Assembly (NCBI GenBank): GCA_900771425.1
Contig: CAAGNV010000019.1
Location: forward strand, 1 to 62,928
Length of the DNA: 62,928 bases
Origin: Bacteroidaceae bacterium
GTDB lineage: Bacteria > Bacteroidota > Bacteroidia > Bacteroidales > Bacteroidaceae
Direction: 5' to 3'
Shown here: piece by piece, positions 38,902 to 46,965 of the stretch
Numbering within the stretch: position 1 is the stretch's first letter
How the letters are laid out: the number at the start of each line of letters is the position of its first letter
Translations under genes and position numbers: made by a program
The notes under the pieces: generated by a model
Seen by the model: the letters and a program-made list of their open reading frames with translations, nothing else
What the model was told of the DNA's origin: nothing
Databases searched by the model: none

Positions 38902-40026
38902 ATGAAGAAAGTAATCATCGCAGTTTTCGTTGCCTTGGCAGCACAGACAGCAACAGCCCAGAACACACTGAGAGAAGCCTACGAAGGAAAGTTTCTCATT
39001 GGTACAGCCGTAAATATCCGTCAGCCACGCAGCGACAACAAGAAAATTAAGAACGTCATCAAGGAACAGTTCAGCGCCGTTGTTCCCGAAAACTGCATGA
39101 AGCCCGAGGAGATACATCCCAAGAAGGATCTCTATGACTTCTCCGAAGCCGACGAACTCATGAAGTTTGCAAAGAAGAACAAGCAAGTCGTTACCGGCCA
39201 CTGTCTCGTTTGGCATTCGCAGGTTCCTTACTGGTTCTTCAAGGACGACATGAGCAATCAGGTGTCACGCGAAGAACTCCTCGACCGCATGAAGAAGCAC
39301 ATCTACACCGTTGTGCGCCACTTCAAGGGCAAGATCAAAGGTTGGGACGTAGTCAACGAAGCACTCAACGACGACGGTTCGCTGCGACAGTCACAGTTCT
39401 ACCGTATCATAGGTCCTGACTTCATCAAGTATGCATTCCAGTTTGCACACGAAGCCGACCCTAACGTAGAACTCTACTACAACGACTACAGCATGGACAA
39501 GCCAGCGAAGCGCGACGCAGCAGTCAAGCTCATCCGCGAACTGAAGGCAGCAGGCCTGCGCATCGACGGAATCGGCATGCAGTCGCACGTTAGTTTCGAC
39601 ACCCCACTCGATGAATACGAGAAGAGTATCGAGGCATTCGCTGCCGAAGGCGTAAAGGTAATGGTGACAGAACTCGACCTCAGCGTATTGCCTTCACACT
39701 CAGCATTCCGTGGAGGTGCCGAAGTAAGCACACAGCTCGACTATCAGCAGTCGCTCAACCCTTATACCAACGGACTCCCATACGACGCAGCAAAGAAGCA
39801 GTCAGACTTCATGTGCAAGTTGTTCGACATCTACCTACGTCATCAGAAGGTAATCGACCGCGTCACATTCTGGGGCGTCAGCGACGGCGACAGCTGGAAG
39901 AACGGATGGCCTATACCATTCCGCACCGACTACCCTCTCGCCATCGACCGCAACTACGAGCCAAAGATGTTCGTGCCAGAACTCATCAAGTTGGCAAACG
40001 ATCCTAAGTACGACCAGTACAAATAA
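38902..40026 (+). CDS. Endo-1,4-beta-xylanase, GH10
   Basis: The enzyme cuts the xylan backbone. From the ATG at 38902 it has 374 residues with a signal peptide (MKKVIIAVFVALAAQTATAQ, no lipobox), so it should be periplasmic or secreted. I prefer this start because the in-frame ATG at 38803 lies inside the symporter gene and would put 33 residues and the hairpin before the signal. The single GH10 barrel has VVPENCMKPE (60-69), GHCLVWHSQVPYWF (99-112), the acid/base in WDVVNEAL (E153) and the nucleophile in VMVTELDLS (E257). There is no CBM insertion. It matches the small GH10 XynA type of P. bryantii and is followed 52 bases on by GH43. Confidence 0.94.
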   Translation: MKKVIIAVFVALAAQTATAQNTLREAYEGKFLIGTAVNIRQPRSDNKKIKNVIKEQFSAVVPENCMKPEEIHPKKDLYDFSEADELMKFAKKNKQVVTGHCLVWHSQVPYWFFKDDMSNQVSREELLDRMKKHIYTVVRHFKGKIKGWDVVNEALNDDGSLRQSQFYRIIGPDFIKYAFQFAHEADPNVELYYNDYSMDKPAKRDAAVKLIRELKAAGLRIDGIGMQSHVSFDTPLDEYEKSIEAFAAEGVKVMVTELDLSVLPSHSAFRGGAEVSTQLDYQQSLNPYTNGLPYDAAKKQSDFMCKLFDIYLRHQKVIDRVTFWGVSDGDSWKNGWPIPFRTDYPLAIDRNYEPKMFVPELIKLANDPKYDQYK

Positions 40027-40078
40027 GTACAGAAATACTCCTTAATTTAATATAATAACCATCAAACAATTAACTAAT

Positions 40079-41113
40079 ATGGAAAAGAGATATTTATTCC
40101 CTGCCGACTATATGGCAGACCCATCCGTTCACGTATTCGACGGAAAGATATACATCTACCCTTCTCATGACTGGGAATGTGAAAACGTAGAAAACGACAA
40201 TGGCGACCAGTATGTCATGAAAGACTACCACGTGCTTTCAATCGAAGGCGACCCAATGACAGGCAAGGTAGTTGACCACGGCTGCGTCCTCCGTCAGGAA
40301 GACATTCCATGGGCAGGCCGTCAGCTTTGGGACTGCGACGTACAGGAATACGAAGTAGAAGTACCTACAAACGCAGAAGAACAGGCAAAGGGCATGGGCT
40401 TCAGCAAGAAGGTAAAGAAGTATATCATGTACTTCCCACTCAAGGACCGTTGCGACGTATTCCACTGGGGTACAGCCATCGCAGACAACCCTGCAGGTCC
40501 GTTCATTCCTCAGCCAGCACCAGTGCCAGGCAGCTACAGCATCGACATGTGCGCATTCAGAGACGACAACGACGGTGAGGTATATGTTTACTTCGGCGGA
40601 CTCTGGGGAGGTCAGCTCCAGCGCTATAAGGACAACATTCACCTCGAGGAACCATATCTGCCAGAAGGAGATGCCGACGCACTGCCAAGCCGCTGCGTAC
40701 GCCTGACAAAGGATGGTCTCAACTATGCAGAAGCACCACGTCCAATACTCGTTGTTGATGAAGACGGCAAGCCGCTCAAGGCAAACGACCCTCATCGCTT
40801 CTTCGAGGCAAGCTGGATGTTCAAGAAGGACGGCAAGTACTACTTCTCATACTCTACAGGCGACAGCCACCTCCTCTGCTATGCAGTAGGTGACAACCCT
40901 TACGGACCATTCACATATCAGGGAGTAATCCTCACACCAGTAGTAGGTTGGACAACACACCACGCAATCATCAACTATGAAGGCAAGTGGTATCTCTTCC
41001 ACCACGACAGCGTGCCATCAGGCGGCAAGTCATGGCTCCGCAGCCTCAAGGTTTGTGAAATCGAATGGGACGAAAACGGCAAGATCAAGACAATCGAAGG
41101 AATCGACAAATAA
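40079..41113 (+). CDS. Cytoplasmic beta-xylosidase/arabinofuranosidase, GH43
   Basis: The 344-residue protein has no signal peptide, so it should cleave imported xylo-oligosaccharides inside the cell. The propeller has all three GH43 acids: the base in YMADPSVHVF (D14), the pKa modulator in YSIDMCAFRDD (D156) and the acid in RFFEASWMFKK (E243). The W-T-T-H-H-A segment near the C-terminus supplies the metal-site histidine usual in the family. Length equals a single catalytic domain. Its place between GH10 and xylB fits the XynB role of P. bryantii. Dual xylosidase and arabinofuranosidase activity is common in this family and cannot be separated by eye. Confidence 0.92.
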   Translation: MEKRYLFPADYMADPSVHVFDGKIYIYPSHDWECENVENDNGDQYVMKDYHVLSIEGDPMTGKVVDHGCVLRQEDIPWAGRQLWDCDVQEYEVEVPTNAEEQAKGMGFSKKVKKYIMYFPLKDRCDVFHWGTAIADNPAGPFIPQPAPVPGSYSIDMCAFRDDNDGEVYVYFGGLWGGQLQRYKDNIHLEEPYLPEGDADALPSRCVRLTKDGLNYAEAPRPILVVDEDGKPLKANDPHRFFEASWMFKKDGKYYFSYSTGDSHLLCYAVGDNPYGPFTYQGVILTPVVGWTTHHAIINYEGKWYLFHHDSVPSGGKSWLRSLKVCEIEWDENGKIKTIEGIDK

Positions 41114-41125
41114 ATAACAAGATGC

Positions 41126-41196
41126 GAATTACGAATTACGAAATACAAGATGCAGCACAATCAATGCAGTAACTTGTAATTCGTAATTTGTAATTC
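41126..41196. repeat. Family D AT-rich palindrome, copy 1
   Basis: GAATTACGAATTACGAA (41126-41142) and its complement at 41180-41196 match at 16 of 17 positions, with an inner CAAG/CTTG pair. The element lies inside the operon between GH43 and xylB. A related palindrome is at 51137-51216. Confidence 0.75.
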
Positions 41197-41238
41197 AGCA
41201 TTCATTATACAAACAACTAATAACCAAAAACAATACAA

Positions 41239-42729
41239 ATGGCATATTTATTAGGATATGATATAGGTACTTCATCAGTAAAGGCTTCACTCGTTGATGC
41301 TGTGTCTGGTGCAATCGTAGCAACTACATTCTACCCAGAGAATGAGGCACCTATCATTGCTAAGCAAATGGGTTGGGCAGAACAGGAGCCTGACATGTGG
41401 TGGACAAACCTTATCGAGGCAACCAAGAAGTTGGCTTCAGGCGGTCAAGGTCTGATGGCAAACGTCAAGGCCATCGGTATCAGTTATCAGATGCACGGAC
41501 TCGTATGCGTTGACCGTCAAGGCAACCCACTCCGTCCAAGCATCATCTGGTGCGACGGTCGTGCCGTACCTTACGGCAACAAGGCATTCGAAGGCATCGG
41601 AGCAGAGAAGTGCCTGAGCCACCTCCTCAACTCACCAGGTAACTTCACAGCAGCAAAGCTCGCATGGGTGAAGGACAACGAGCCAGAACTCTTCGAGAAG
41701 ATTTACAAGATAATGCTGCCAGGCGACTTCATCGCAATGAAACTCAGCGGCGGCGACATGCAGACAACCATCAGCGGACTGTCAGAAGGTATGTTCTGGG
41801 ACTTCAAGAATCAGGAAGTCAGCCAAGACATCATGAACTTCTTCGGTTTCGACAATTCCCTCATTGCCGACATTGTTCCGACATTTGCCATTCAGTCAAA
41901 AGTATGCAAGGAAGTAGCTAAAGTGCTTGGTATTCCAGAAGGTACGCCTATCGCATACCGTGGAGGTGACCAACCAAACAACGCCCTCTCACTCAACGTA
42001 ATGAACCCTGGCGAAGTAGCAGCAACAGGCGGTACTTCAGGTGTTGTATATGGAGTGCTCGGCGAAGTCAACTACGACAAGCTCAGCCGCGTCAACACAT
42101 TCGCTCACGGCAACTACACAAAAGACCTTACACGTCTCGGAGTCCTACTCTGCATCAACGGTACAGGTATCCTCAACGCATGGATGCGCCGCAACGTAGC
42201 ACCAGAAGGCATTTCATATCCAGAGATGAACGCCATGATCGATACAGTCGAGATTGGTTCAAACGGATTGAGCATCATCCCATTCGGCAACGGTGCAGAA
42301 CGTATTCTTCAGAACAAAGAAATTGGCTGCAGCATCGAAGGCATCAACTTCAACGTGCACAAGAAAGCACACCTCCTCCGCGCAGCACAGGAAGGTATCG
42401 TATTCTCTTTCAAGCAAGGTATCGACATCATGCAGCAGATGGGCATGGACATCAAGGACATCCATGCAGGTCATGCAAACATGTTCCTCAGCCCTATGTT
42501 CTGCAAGACACTCGCAAGCGTAACCGGTGCGACCATCAACCTCTACGAAACAGACGGTGCAGTAGGTGCAGCCAAGGGCGCAGGTATCGGAGCAGGCTTA
42601 TACAGCAGCTTCGACGAGGCATTCTCTACCCTCAAGCACATCTCAACAATTGAGCCAGACGAGAAGAACAAGCAGGCATACATGAACGCCTACAACCTCT
42701 GGAAGGAGCGCCTCGACCGCCACGTCTAA
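41239..42729 (+). CDS. xylB: Xylulokinase
   Basis: XylB phosphorylates D-xylulose to xylulose 5-phosphate, which enters the pentose phosphate pathway. The 496-residue FGGY-family kinase shows the N-terminal ATPase motif LGYDIGTSSVKASL (5-18), the substrate-loop region ISYQMHGLVCVD (about 77-88), IIWCDGRAVP (about 98), and the C-terminal ATP site GGTSGVVYGV (about 265) and GAAKGAGIGAG (about 440). Length is normal. It precedes xylA by 202 bases, a gap that can fold into a long stem. Confidence 0.94.
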   Translation: MAYLLGYDIGTSSVKASLVDAVSGAIVATTFYPENEAPIIAKQMGWAEQEPDMWWTNLIEATKKLASGGQGLMANVKAIGISYQMHGLVCVDRQGNPLRPSIIWCDGRAVPYGNKAFEGIGAEKCLSHLLNSPGNFTAAKLAWVKDNEPELFEKIYKIMLPGDFIAMKLSGGDMQTTISGLSEGMFWDFKNQEVSQDIMNFFGFDNSLIADIVPTFAIQSKVCKEVAKVLGIPEGTPIAYRGGDQPNNALSLNVMNPGEVAATGGTSGVVYGVLGEVNYDKLSRVNTFAHGNYTKDLTRLGVLLCINGTGILNAWMRRNVAPEGISYPEMNAMIDTVEIGSNGLSIIPFGNGAERILQNKEIGCSIEGINFNVHKKAHLLRAAQEGIVFSFKQGIDIMQQMGMDIKDIHAGHANMFLSPMFCKTLASVTGATINLYETDGAVGAAKGAGIGAGLYSSFDEAFSTLKHISTIEPDEKNKQAYMNAYNLWKERLDRHV

Positions 42730-42749
42730 TCGTAAGGCTAAGAGTTCAG

Positions 42750-42859
42750 GTATTGATGGCCTGCCCACGTCAAGCGCATGCACAGTACATTATGTATGGG
42801 CATAATCGTCAACGACAACGTTCATGATTGCCGACGACAGCACTCATGTCCATCAATAC
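42750..42859 (+). other. Possible folded leader between xylB and xylA
   Basis: GTATTGATGG (42750-42759) and CCATCAATAC (42850-42859) are perfect complements, and an inner TGCCCA/TGGGCA pair nests inside. The 202-base gap has no gene. The fold could separate xylA translation or stability from the upstream genes; there is no T tract, so termination is unlikely. Confidence 0.4.
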
Positions 42860-42931
42860 ATCCATTTGTAAATAAGGAATCATATTACGAACAAATCACA
42901 TTTAATCAATCACTTATCAACAAACAAAACT

Positions 42932-44245
42932 ATGGCAAAAGAATTTTTTCCTAACGTAAAGAAGATTCAATTCGAAGGCAAGGATTCAAAGAACCCTATG
43001 GCTTTCCACCACTATGACGCAGAAAAAGTAATCATGGGCAAACCAATGAAGGATTGGCTCCGTTTCGCTATGGCTTGGTGGCACACTCTCTGTGCAGAAG
43101 GTGCAGACCAGTTCGGTGGCGGTACAAAGACATTCCCTTGGCTCACAGGTGCTAACGCTGTTGAAATCGCAAAGAACAAGGCTGACGCTGGTTTCGAGAT
43201 CATGGACAAGCTCGGTATCGATTACTTCTGCTTCCACGATGTTGACCTCGTTGACGAAGGTTCAAGCGTAGAAGAATATGAAGCAAACCTCAAGGCAATC
43301 GTTGAATACCTCAAGGAGAAGATGGCAGCAACTGGCAAGAAGCTCCTTTGGTCTACAGCTAACGTATTCGGTAACAAGCGTTACATGAACGGTGCATCTA
43401 CAAACCCTGACTTCGACGTAGTAGCTCGCGCTATCGTACAGATCAAGAACGCTATCGACGCAGGTATCGCTCTCGGCGCTGAGAACTATGTATTCTGGGG
43501 AGGCCGCGAAGGTTACATGAGCCTTCTCAACACAGACCAGAAGCGTGAAAAGGAACACATGGCAACTATGCTCGGCATGGCACGCGACTACGCTCGTTCA
43601 AAGGGTTTCAAGGGTACATTCCTCATCGAGCCTAAGCCAATGGAGCCATCAAAGCACCAGTACGACGTTGACACTGAAACAGTTGTCGGATTCCTTAAGG
43701 CACACGGTCTTGACAAGGACTTCAAGGTTAACATCGAAGTAAACCACGCAACACTCGCCGGTCACACATTCGAGCACGAACTCGCTTGCGCAGTTGACGC
43801 TGGCATGCTCGGTTCAATCGACGCTAACCGCGGTGACTACCAGAATGGTTGGGATACTGACCAGTTCCCTATCGACAACTACGAACTCACTCAGGCATGG
43901 ATGGAAATTATCCGTGGCGGTGGTCTCGGCACAGGTGGTACTAACTTCGACGCAAAGACTCGTCGTAATTCTACCGACCTCGAAGATATCATCATCGCTC
44001 ACATCGCAGGTATGGACGCAATGGCACGCGGTCTCGAATCAGCAGCTAAGCTCCTCGAAGAGTCTCCATACAAGCAGATGAAGGCTGACCGTTACGCTTC
44101 ATTCGACAGCGGCATCGGTAAGGACTTCGAAGAAGGCAAGCTCACTCTCGAGCAGGCTTACGAATATGGCAAGAAGGTCAACGAGCCTAAGCAGACTTCT
44201 GGCAAGCAGGAGCTCTACGAAGCAATCGTTGCTATGTACGCTTAA
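42932..44245 (+). CDS. xylA: Xylose isomerase
   Basis: XylA turns D-xylose into D-xylulose with divalent metal. At 437 residues it is of the longer class II type found in Bacteroidetes. Key residues are visible: the catalytic His and partner Asp in FCFHDVDLVDEG (H102, D105), FWGGREGY (188-195), the metal ligands in LIEPKPMEP (E233) and NIEVNHATLAGH (E269, H272). Codon choice is strongly biased toward a small set (GCT, CTC, GGT, AAG), unlike xylB next to it, which indicates high expression. A strong terminator follows, so this is the last gene of the symporter operon, with GH67 downstream as a separate or read-through unit. Confidence 0.96.
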   Translation: MAKEFFPNVKKIQFEGKDSKNPMAFHHYDAEKVIMGKPMKDWLRFAMAWWHTLCAEGADQFGGGTKTFPWLTGANAVEIAKNKADAGFEIMDKLGIDYFCFHDVDLVDEGSSVEEYEANLKAIVEYLKEKMAATGKKLLWSTANVFGNKRYMNGASTNPDFDVVARAIVQIKNAIDAGIALGAENYVFWGGREGYMSLLNTDQKREKEHMATMLGMARDYARSKGFKGTFLIEPKPMEPSKHQYDVDTETVVGFLKAHGLDKDFKVNIEVNHATLAGHTFEHELACAVDAGMLGSIDANRGDYQNGWDTDQFPIDNYELTQAWMEIIRGGGLGTGGTNFDAKTRRNSTDLEDIIIAHIAGMDAMARGLESAAKLLEESPYKQMKADRYASFDSGIGKDFEEGKLTLEQAYEYGKKVNEPKQTSGKQELYEAIVAMYA

Positions 44246-44258
44246 TGCCAATTATACC

Positions 44259-44297
44259 AATCCCCTACCCTGTCTCACCGACAGGTTGGGGGATTTA
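44259..44297 (+). terminator. Terminator after xylA
   Basis: AATCCCC-TA-CCCTGTC pairs with GACAGG-TTG-GGGGATTT around the loop TCACC, 14 bases after the xylA stop. The following bases are A/T rich (TATAATTTATT). It probably closes the operon, at least in part. Confidence 0.8.
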
Positions 44298-44365
44298 TAA
44301 TTTATTGAACAAATAGATTATTAATCAACTTCTATTGTTAAACAGATTTATACATACTCTACACT

Positions 44366-46390
44366 ATGTCAATCAAAGCCTCAATCAAAGCCTTTATCTT
44401 AACATTACTTTTGATTCCTGTATCGGGAATAGGCAGTTTGAAACTATATGCCGAAGACGGACACAGTCTCTGGCTACGCATGATTGCACCGACGCAAGAG
44501 GCAAACGTACTCTTATCCGCCGAATACACACCGACAATAGGCATAGCCATAAATGAACTGAAAACATATTGGCGGCAAGGAACAACGATTGTATTGGCTG
44601 AGAGCAACCTTCCGATGACCGACGAGAGTTATTGCCTCCGTGAATTTGATGACAACATCACCATCATGGCACGCACCGACGTAGGTTTTCTCTACGGAGC
44701 CTACGACCTGTTGCGCCGTCAAGCATTAGGAGGCAAATTAGGTCACATCCCAACCGAAATTCAGACACCTAAATATAAAGTCCGCATTCTGAACCACTGG
44801 GACAACCTCAACGGTACGATTGAACGCGGATTCGCAGGTCGTTCAATCTTCTGGAACACAGAAATCATTTCTGTCAAATCGACAACAATACTGAAAGAGT
44901 ACGGACGTGCCAATGCATCTATCGGCATCAACGGCACAGTACTCAACAACGTCAATGCATCTCCGCAGATGCTCAATGAAGAGAATATTCTTAAAGCTAA
45001 ATATATAGCAGACATCCTGCGTCCATACGGCATGCAGGTTTACCTTGCAGTCAACTTTGCCTCGCCTAAAGTATTGGGCGGACTGCCCACTGCCGACCCT
45101 CTCGACGAAGACGTGCAGCTTTGGTGGAAGAACAAGATTGCAGAAATCTACAATGCTATCCCTGACTTCGGGGGCTTCCTCGTAAAGGCAAACAGCGAAG
45201 GTCAGCCAGGTCCAGGCGACTATCACCGCACACATGCCGAAGGAGCCAACATGATGGCAGAAGCACTTGAACCTTACGGCGGTATCGTCATGTGGCGCGC
45301 ATTTGTCTACGCTGCCAACAGTCCCGACCGTGCCAATCAGGCATACGACGAATTCATGCCGCTCGACGGGCAGTTCCGCGACAATGTCATAGTTCAGATC
45401 AAGAACGGTCCTATCGACTTCCAACCACGCGAACCAGTAAGCCCGCTCTTCTTCGGCATGAAGAATACACTAATGATGCCTGAGTTCCAGATTACTCAAG
45501 AATACACAGGCGAGAGTGTGCACACTTGTTTCCTTGCATCAATGTGGAGAGAATTCTTTGACGACATTAAATATGGAGGTTCAAGCATCGACTACCCTGC
45601 CATCGCCGGCGTGGCTAACATCGGAAACGACATCAACTGGTGTGGCAGCGACATGGCACAAGCCAACTGGTATGCATTCGGCCGCATGGCATGGAACCCC
45701 GAACTTACCCCTGAGCAAATAGCACAGGAATGGCTCAGTCAGACATTCACCCGTTCACCTAAGTTCTTGGAACCAATGACAAAACTGATGTGTGACACAC
45801 GCGAGGCAGTAGTCAATTACATGATGCCACTCGGCATTCATCACATCTTTGCCGGCAATCACCACTATGGACCAGAGCCATGGTATGCTCCCCGCGGCGT
45901 ACGTGCCGACTGGACTCCGCCATACTACCACAAGGCAGATTCATTAGGCATGGGCTTCGACCGCACTGCTACTGGCTCAAACAACCTGGCACAGTATCCA
46001 GCAAAAATCCGCAAGAAGTATGACACCGCACCTGAATATCTACTATATTTCCACCACATATCTTGGGAAAGCGTGTGGAACCTGCTCTGCAGCAAATATG
46101 ATGCCGGTGTAAAACAAGCCGAGGGCTTTGCCGAAACATGGAAAGCCATGAAAGAATACGTTGACCCAGAACGCTATCAAAGCCAGCAACGCAAGTTCGA
46201 CCGTCAAGCGATGGACGCATGGTGGTGGCGCGATGCATGTCTACTCTACTTCCAGACATTCAGCAAAATGCCTCTGCCTGACGATTCACCAAAGCCACGC
46301 TTCAACCTTGAAGACTTACAGAAATACACCCTCCGCATGGACAACTACACAGCAGCCGACATCGACAAACTGCCTGTTCCACGCAAGTAA
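44366..46390 (+). CDS. Xylan alpha-1,2-glucuronidase, GH67
   Basis: The enzyme removes (4-O-methyl)glucuronic acid from the non-reducing end xylose of xylo-oligosaccharides. The 674-residue protein has an N-terminal signal (about residues 1-29, ending near LYAE), so it is periplasmic or surface-exposed. Conserved GH67 segments are ILNHWDNLNGTIERGFAG (141-158) and LVKANSEGQPGPG with the acid (E278); the base pair is in NGPIDFQ (D351) and ITQEYTGE (E379). The 28-residue spacing of the last two is the same as D364/E392 in the Geobacillus enzyme. No perfect -7 element lies in the 68 bases after the xylA terminator, so some read-through is possible. Glucuronoxylan is thus a probable substrate of the locus. 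Confidence 0.93.
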   Translation: MSIKASIKAFILTLLLIPVSGIGSLKLYAEDGHSLWLRMIAPTQEANVLLSAEYTPTIGIAINELKTYWRQGTTIVLAESNLPMTDESYCLREFDDNITIMARTDVGFLYGAYDLLRRQALGGKLGHIPTEIQTPKYKVRILNHWDNLNGTIERGFAGRSIFWNTEIISVKSTTILKEYGRANASIGINGTVLNNVNASPQMLNEENILKAKYIADILRPYGMQVYLAVNFASPKVLGGLPTADPLDEDVQLWWKNKIAEIYNAIPDFGGFLVKANSEGQPGPGDYHRTHAEGANMMAEALEPYGGIVMWRAFVYAANSPDRANQAYDEFMPLDGQFRDNVIVQIKNGPIDFQPREPVSPLFFGMKNTLMMPEFQITQEYTGESVHTCFLASMWREFFDDIKYGGSSIDYPAIAGVANIGNDINWCGSDMAQANWYAFGRMAWNPELTPEQIAQEWLSQTFTRSPKFLEPMTKLMCDTREAVVNYMMPLGIHHIFAGNHHYGPEPWYAPRGVRADWTPPYYHKADSLGMGFDRTATGSNNLAQYPAKIRKKYDTAPEYLLYFHHISWESVWNLLCSKYDAGVKQAEGFAETWKAMKEYVDPERYQSQQRKFDRQAMDAWWWRDACLLYFQTFSKMPLPDDSPKPRFNLEDLQKYTLRMDNYTAADIDKLPVPRK

Positions 46391-46426
46391 GAGGATGTTC
46401 ACAATGACATAGAACCATTATAATGC

Positions 46427-46468
46427 TGTCCGGCAAGATGACATGTAACAAAGTCACTTTGCCGGACA
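46427..46468 (+). terminator. Terminator after GH67
   Basis: TGTCCGGCAA/TTGCCGGACA are perfect 10-base arms extended by TGAC/GTCA after a small internal mismatch. The hairpin lies 37 bases after the stop and is followed by AAATTTATTC. Confidence 0.8.
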
Positions 46469-46591
46469 AATTTATTCTACGAAGCAAAGAAACGGCCAAC
46501 GAATTCAGACGGAGGCTACAATCTCTGGAATCCTTATACAGGATCATAAGTAAACCCATTCTCCTCCGTTTCCAAAGAAAAACACGTACAA

Positions 46592-46700
46592 TTCCGAAGA
46601 AGTATCACTTCGACTCCGAACGTCCACTACTTCGACTCCAAACGTCCACTGCTTCGACCCCGAACGTCCACTGCTTCGGACACGAAAACCCACTGCTTCT
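46592..46700. repeat. Family B intergenic element, copy 3
   Basis: The element runs from TTCCGAAGAAGTATCACTTC through three 22-bp units (type TTCGACTCCGAACGTCCACT) to CGAAAACCCACTGCTTC. Its left end (GAAGAAGT) pairs with the right end with one mismatch. It lies between the GH67 terminator and the regulator gene. Confidence 0.8.
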
Positions 46701-46725
46701 TTCACAATAATCCACTCCTTTGCCT

Positions 46726-46857
46726 TCAGTAAGCCACGTATTCATCGACTGTAATAGAATAGGTCACCAAGAAGTCATTGCCCTTGGTGAATGGTGAATT
46801 CATTTCTTGCATATCATTTGACAGTTTCGTCAGAATCTCAAAATCACTAAAATATAA
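46726..46857 (-). pseudogene. Possible gene relic, minus strand
   Basis: One minus-strand frame reads SDFEILTKLSNDMQEMN, then SPFTKGNDFLVTYSITVDEY and VAY before its stop at 46726-46728. A stop codon cuts it off upstream at about 46858. The residue pattern looks like the C-terminal end of a real protein, but no family is recognised and no start with a promoter is seen. An intact 28-codon ORF from the ATG at 46810-46812 is the alternative reading. Confidence 0.3.
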
Positions 46858-46931
46858 TTAATCGAGCACTCCTTAATAAGAGAAACGGCAAATAATTCGG
46901 GTTTTGTAATCAGTAATTCGTATTTATTGCT

Positions 46932-46939
46932 TATCTTTG
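46932..46939 (+). promoter_or_regulatory. -7 promoter element of the HTCS regulator gene
   Basis: TATCTTTG is a perfect TAnnTTTG match 26 bases before the regulator ATG, leaving a very short leader of about 20 bases. It suggests separate, probably constitutive expression of the sensor. Confidence 0.7.
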
Positions 46940-46965
46940 CACTAATCAACCAAAACTAACCGAAT

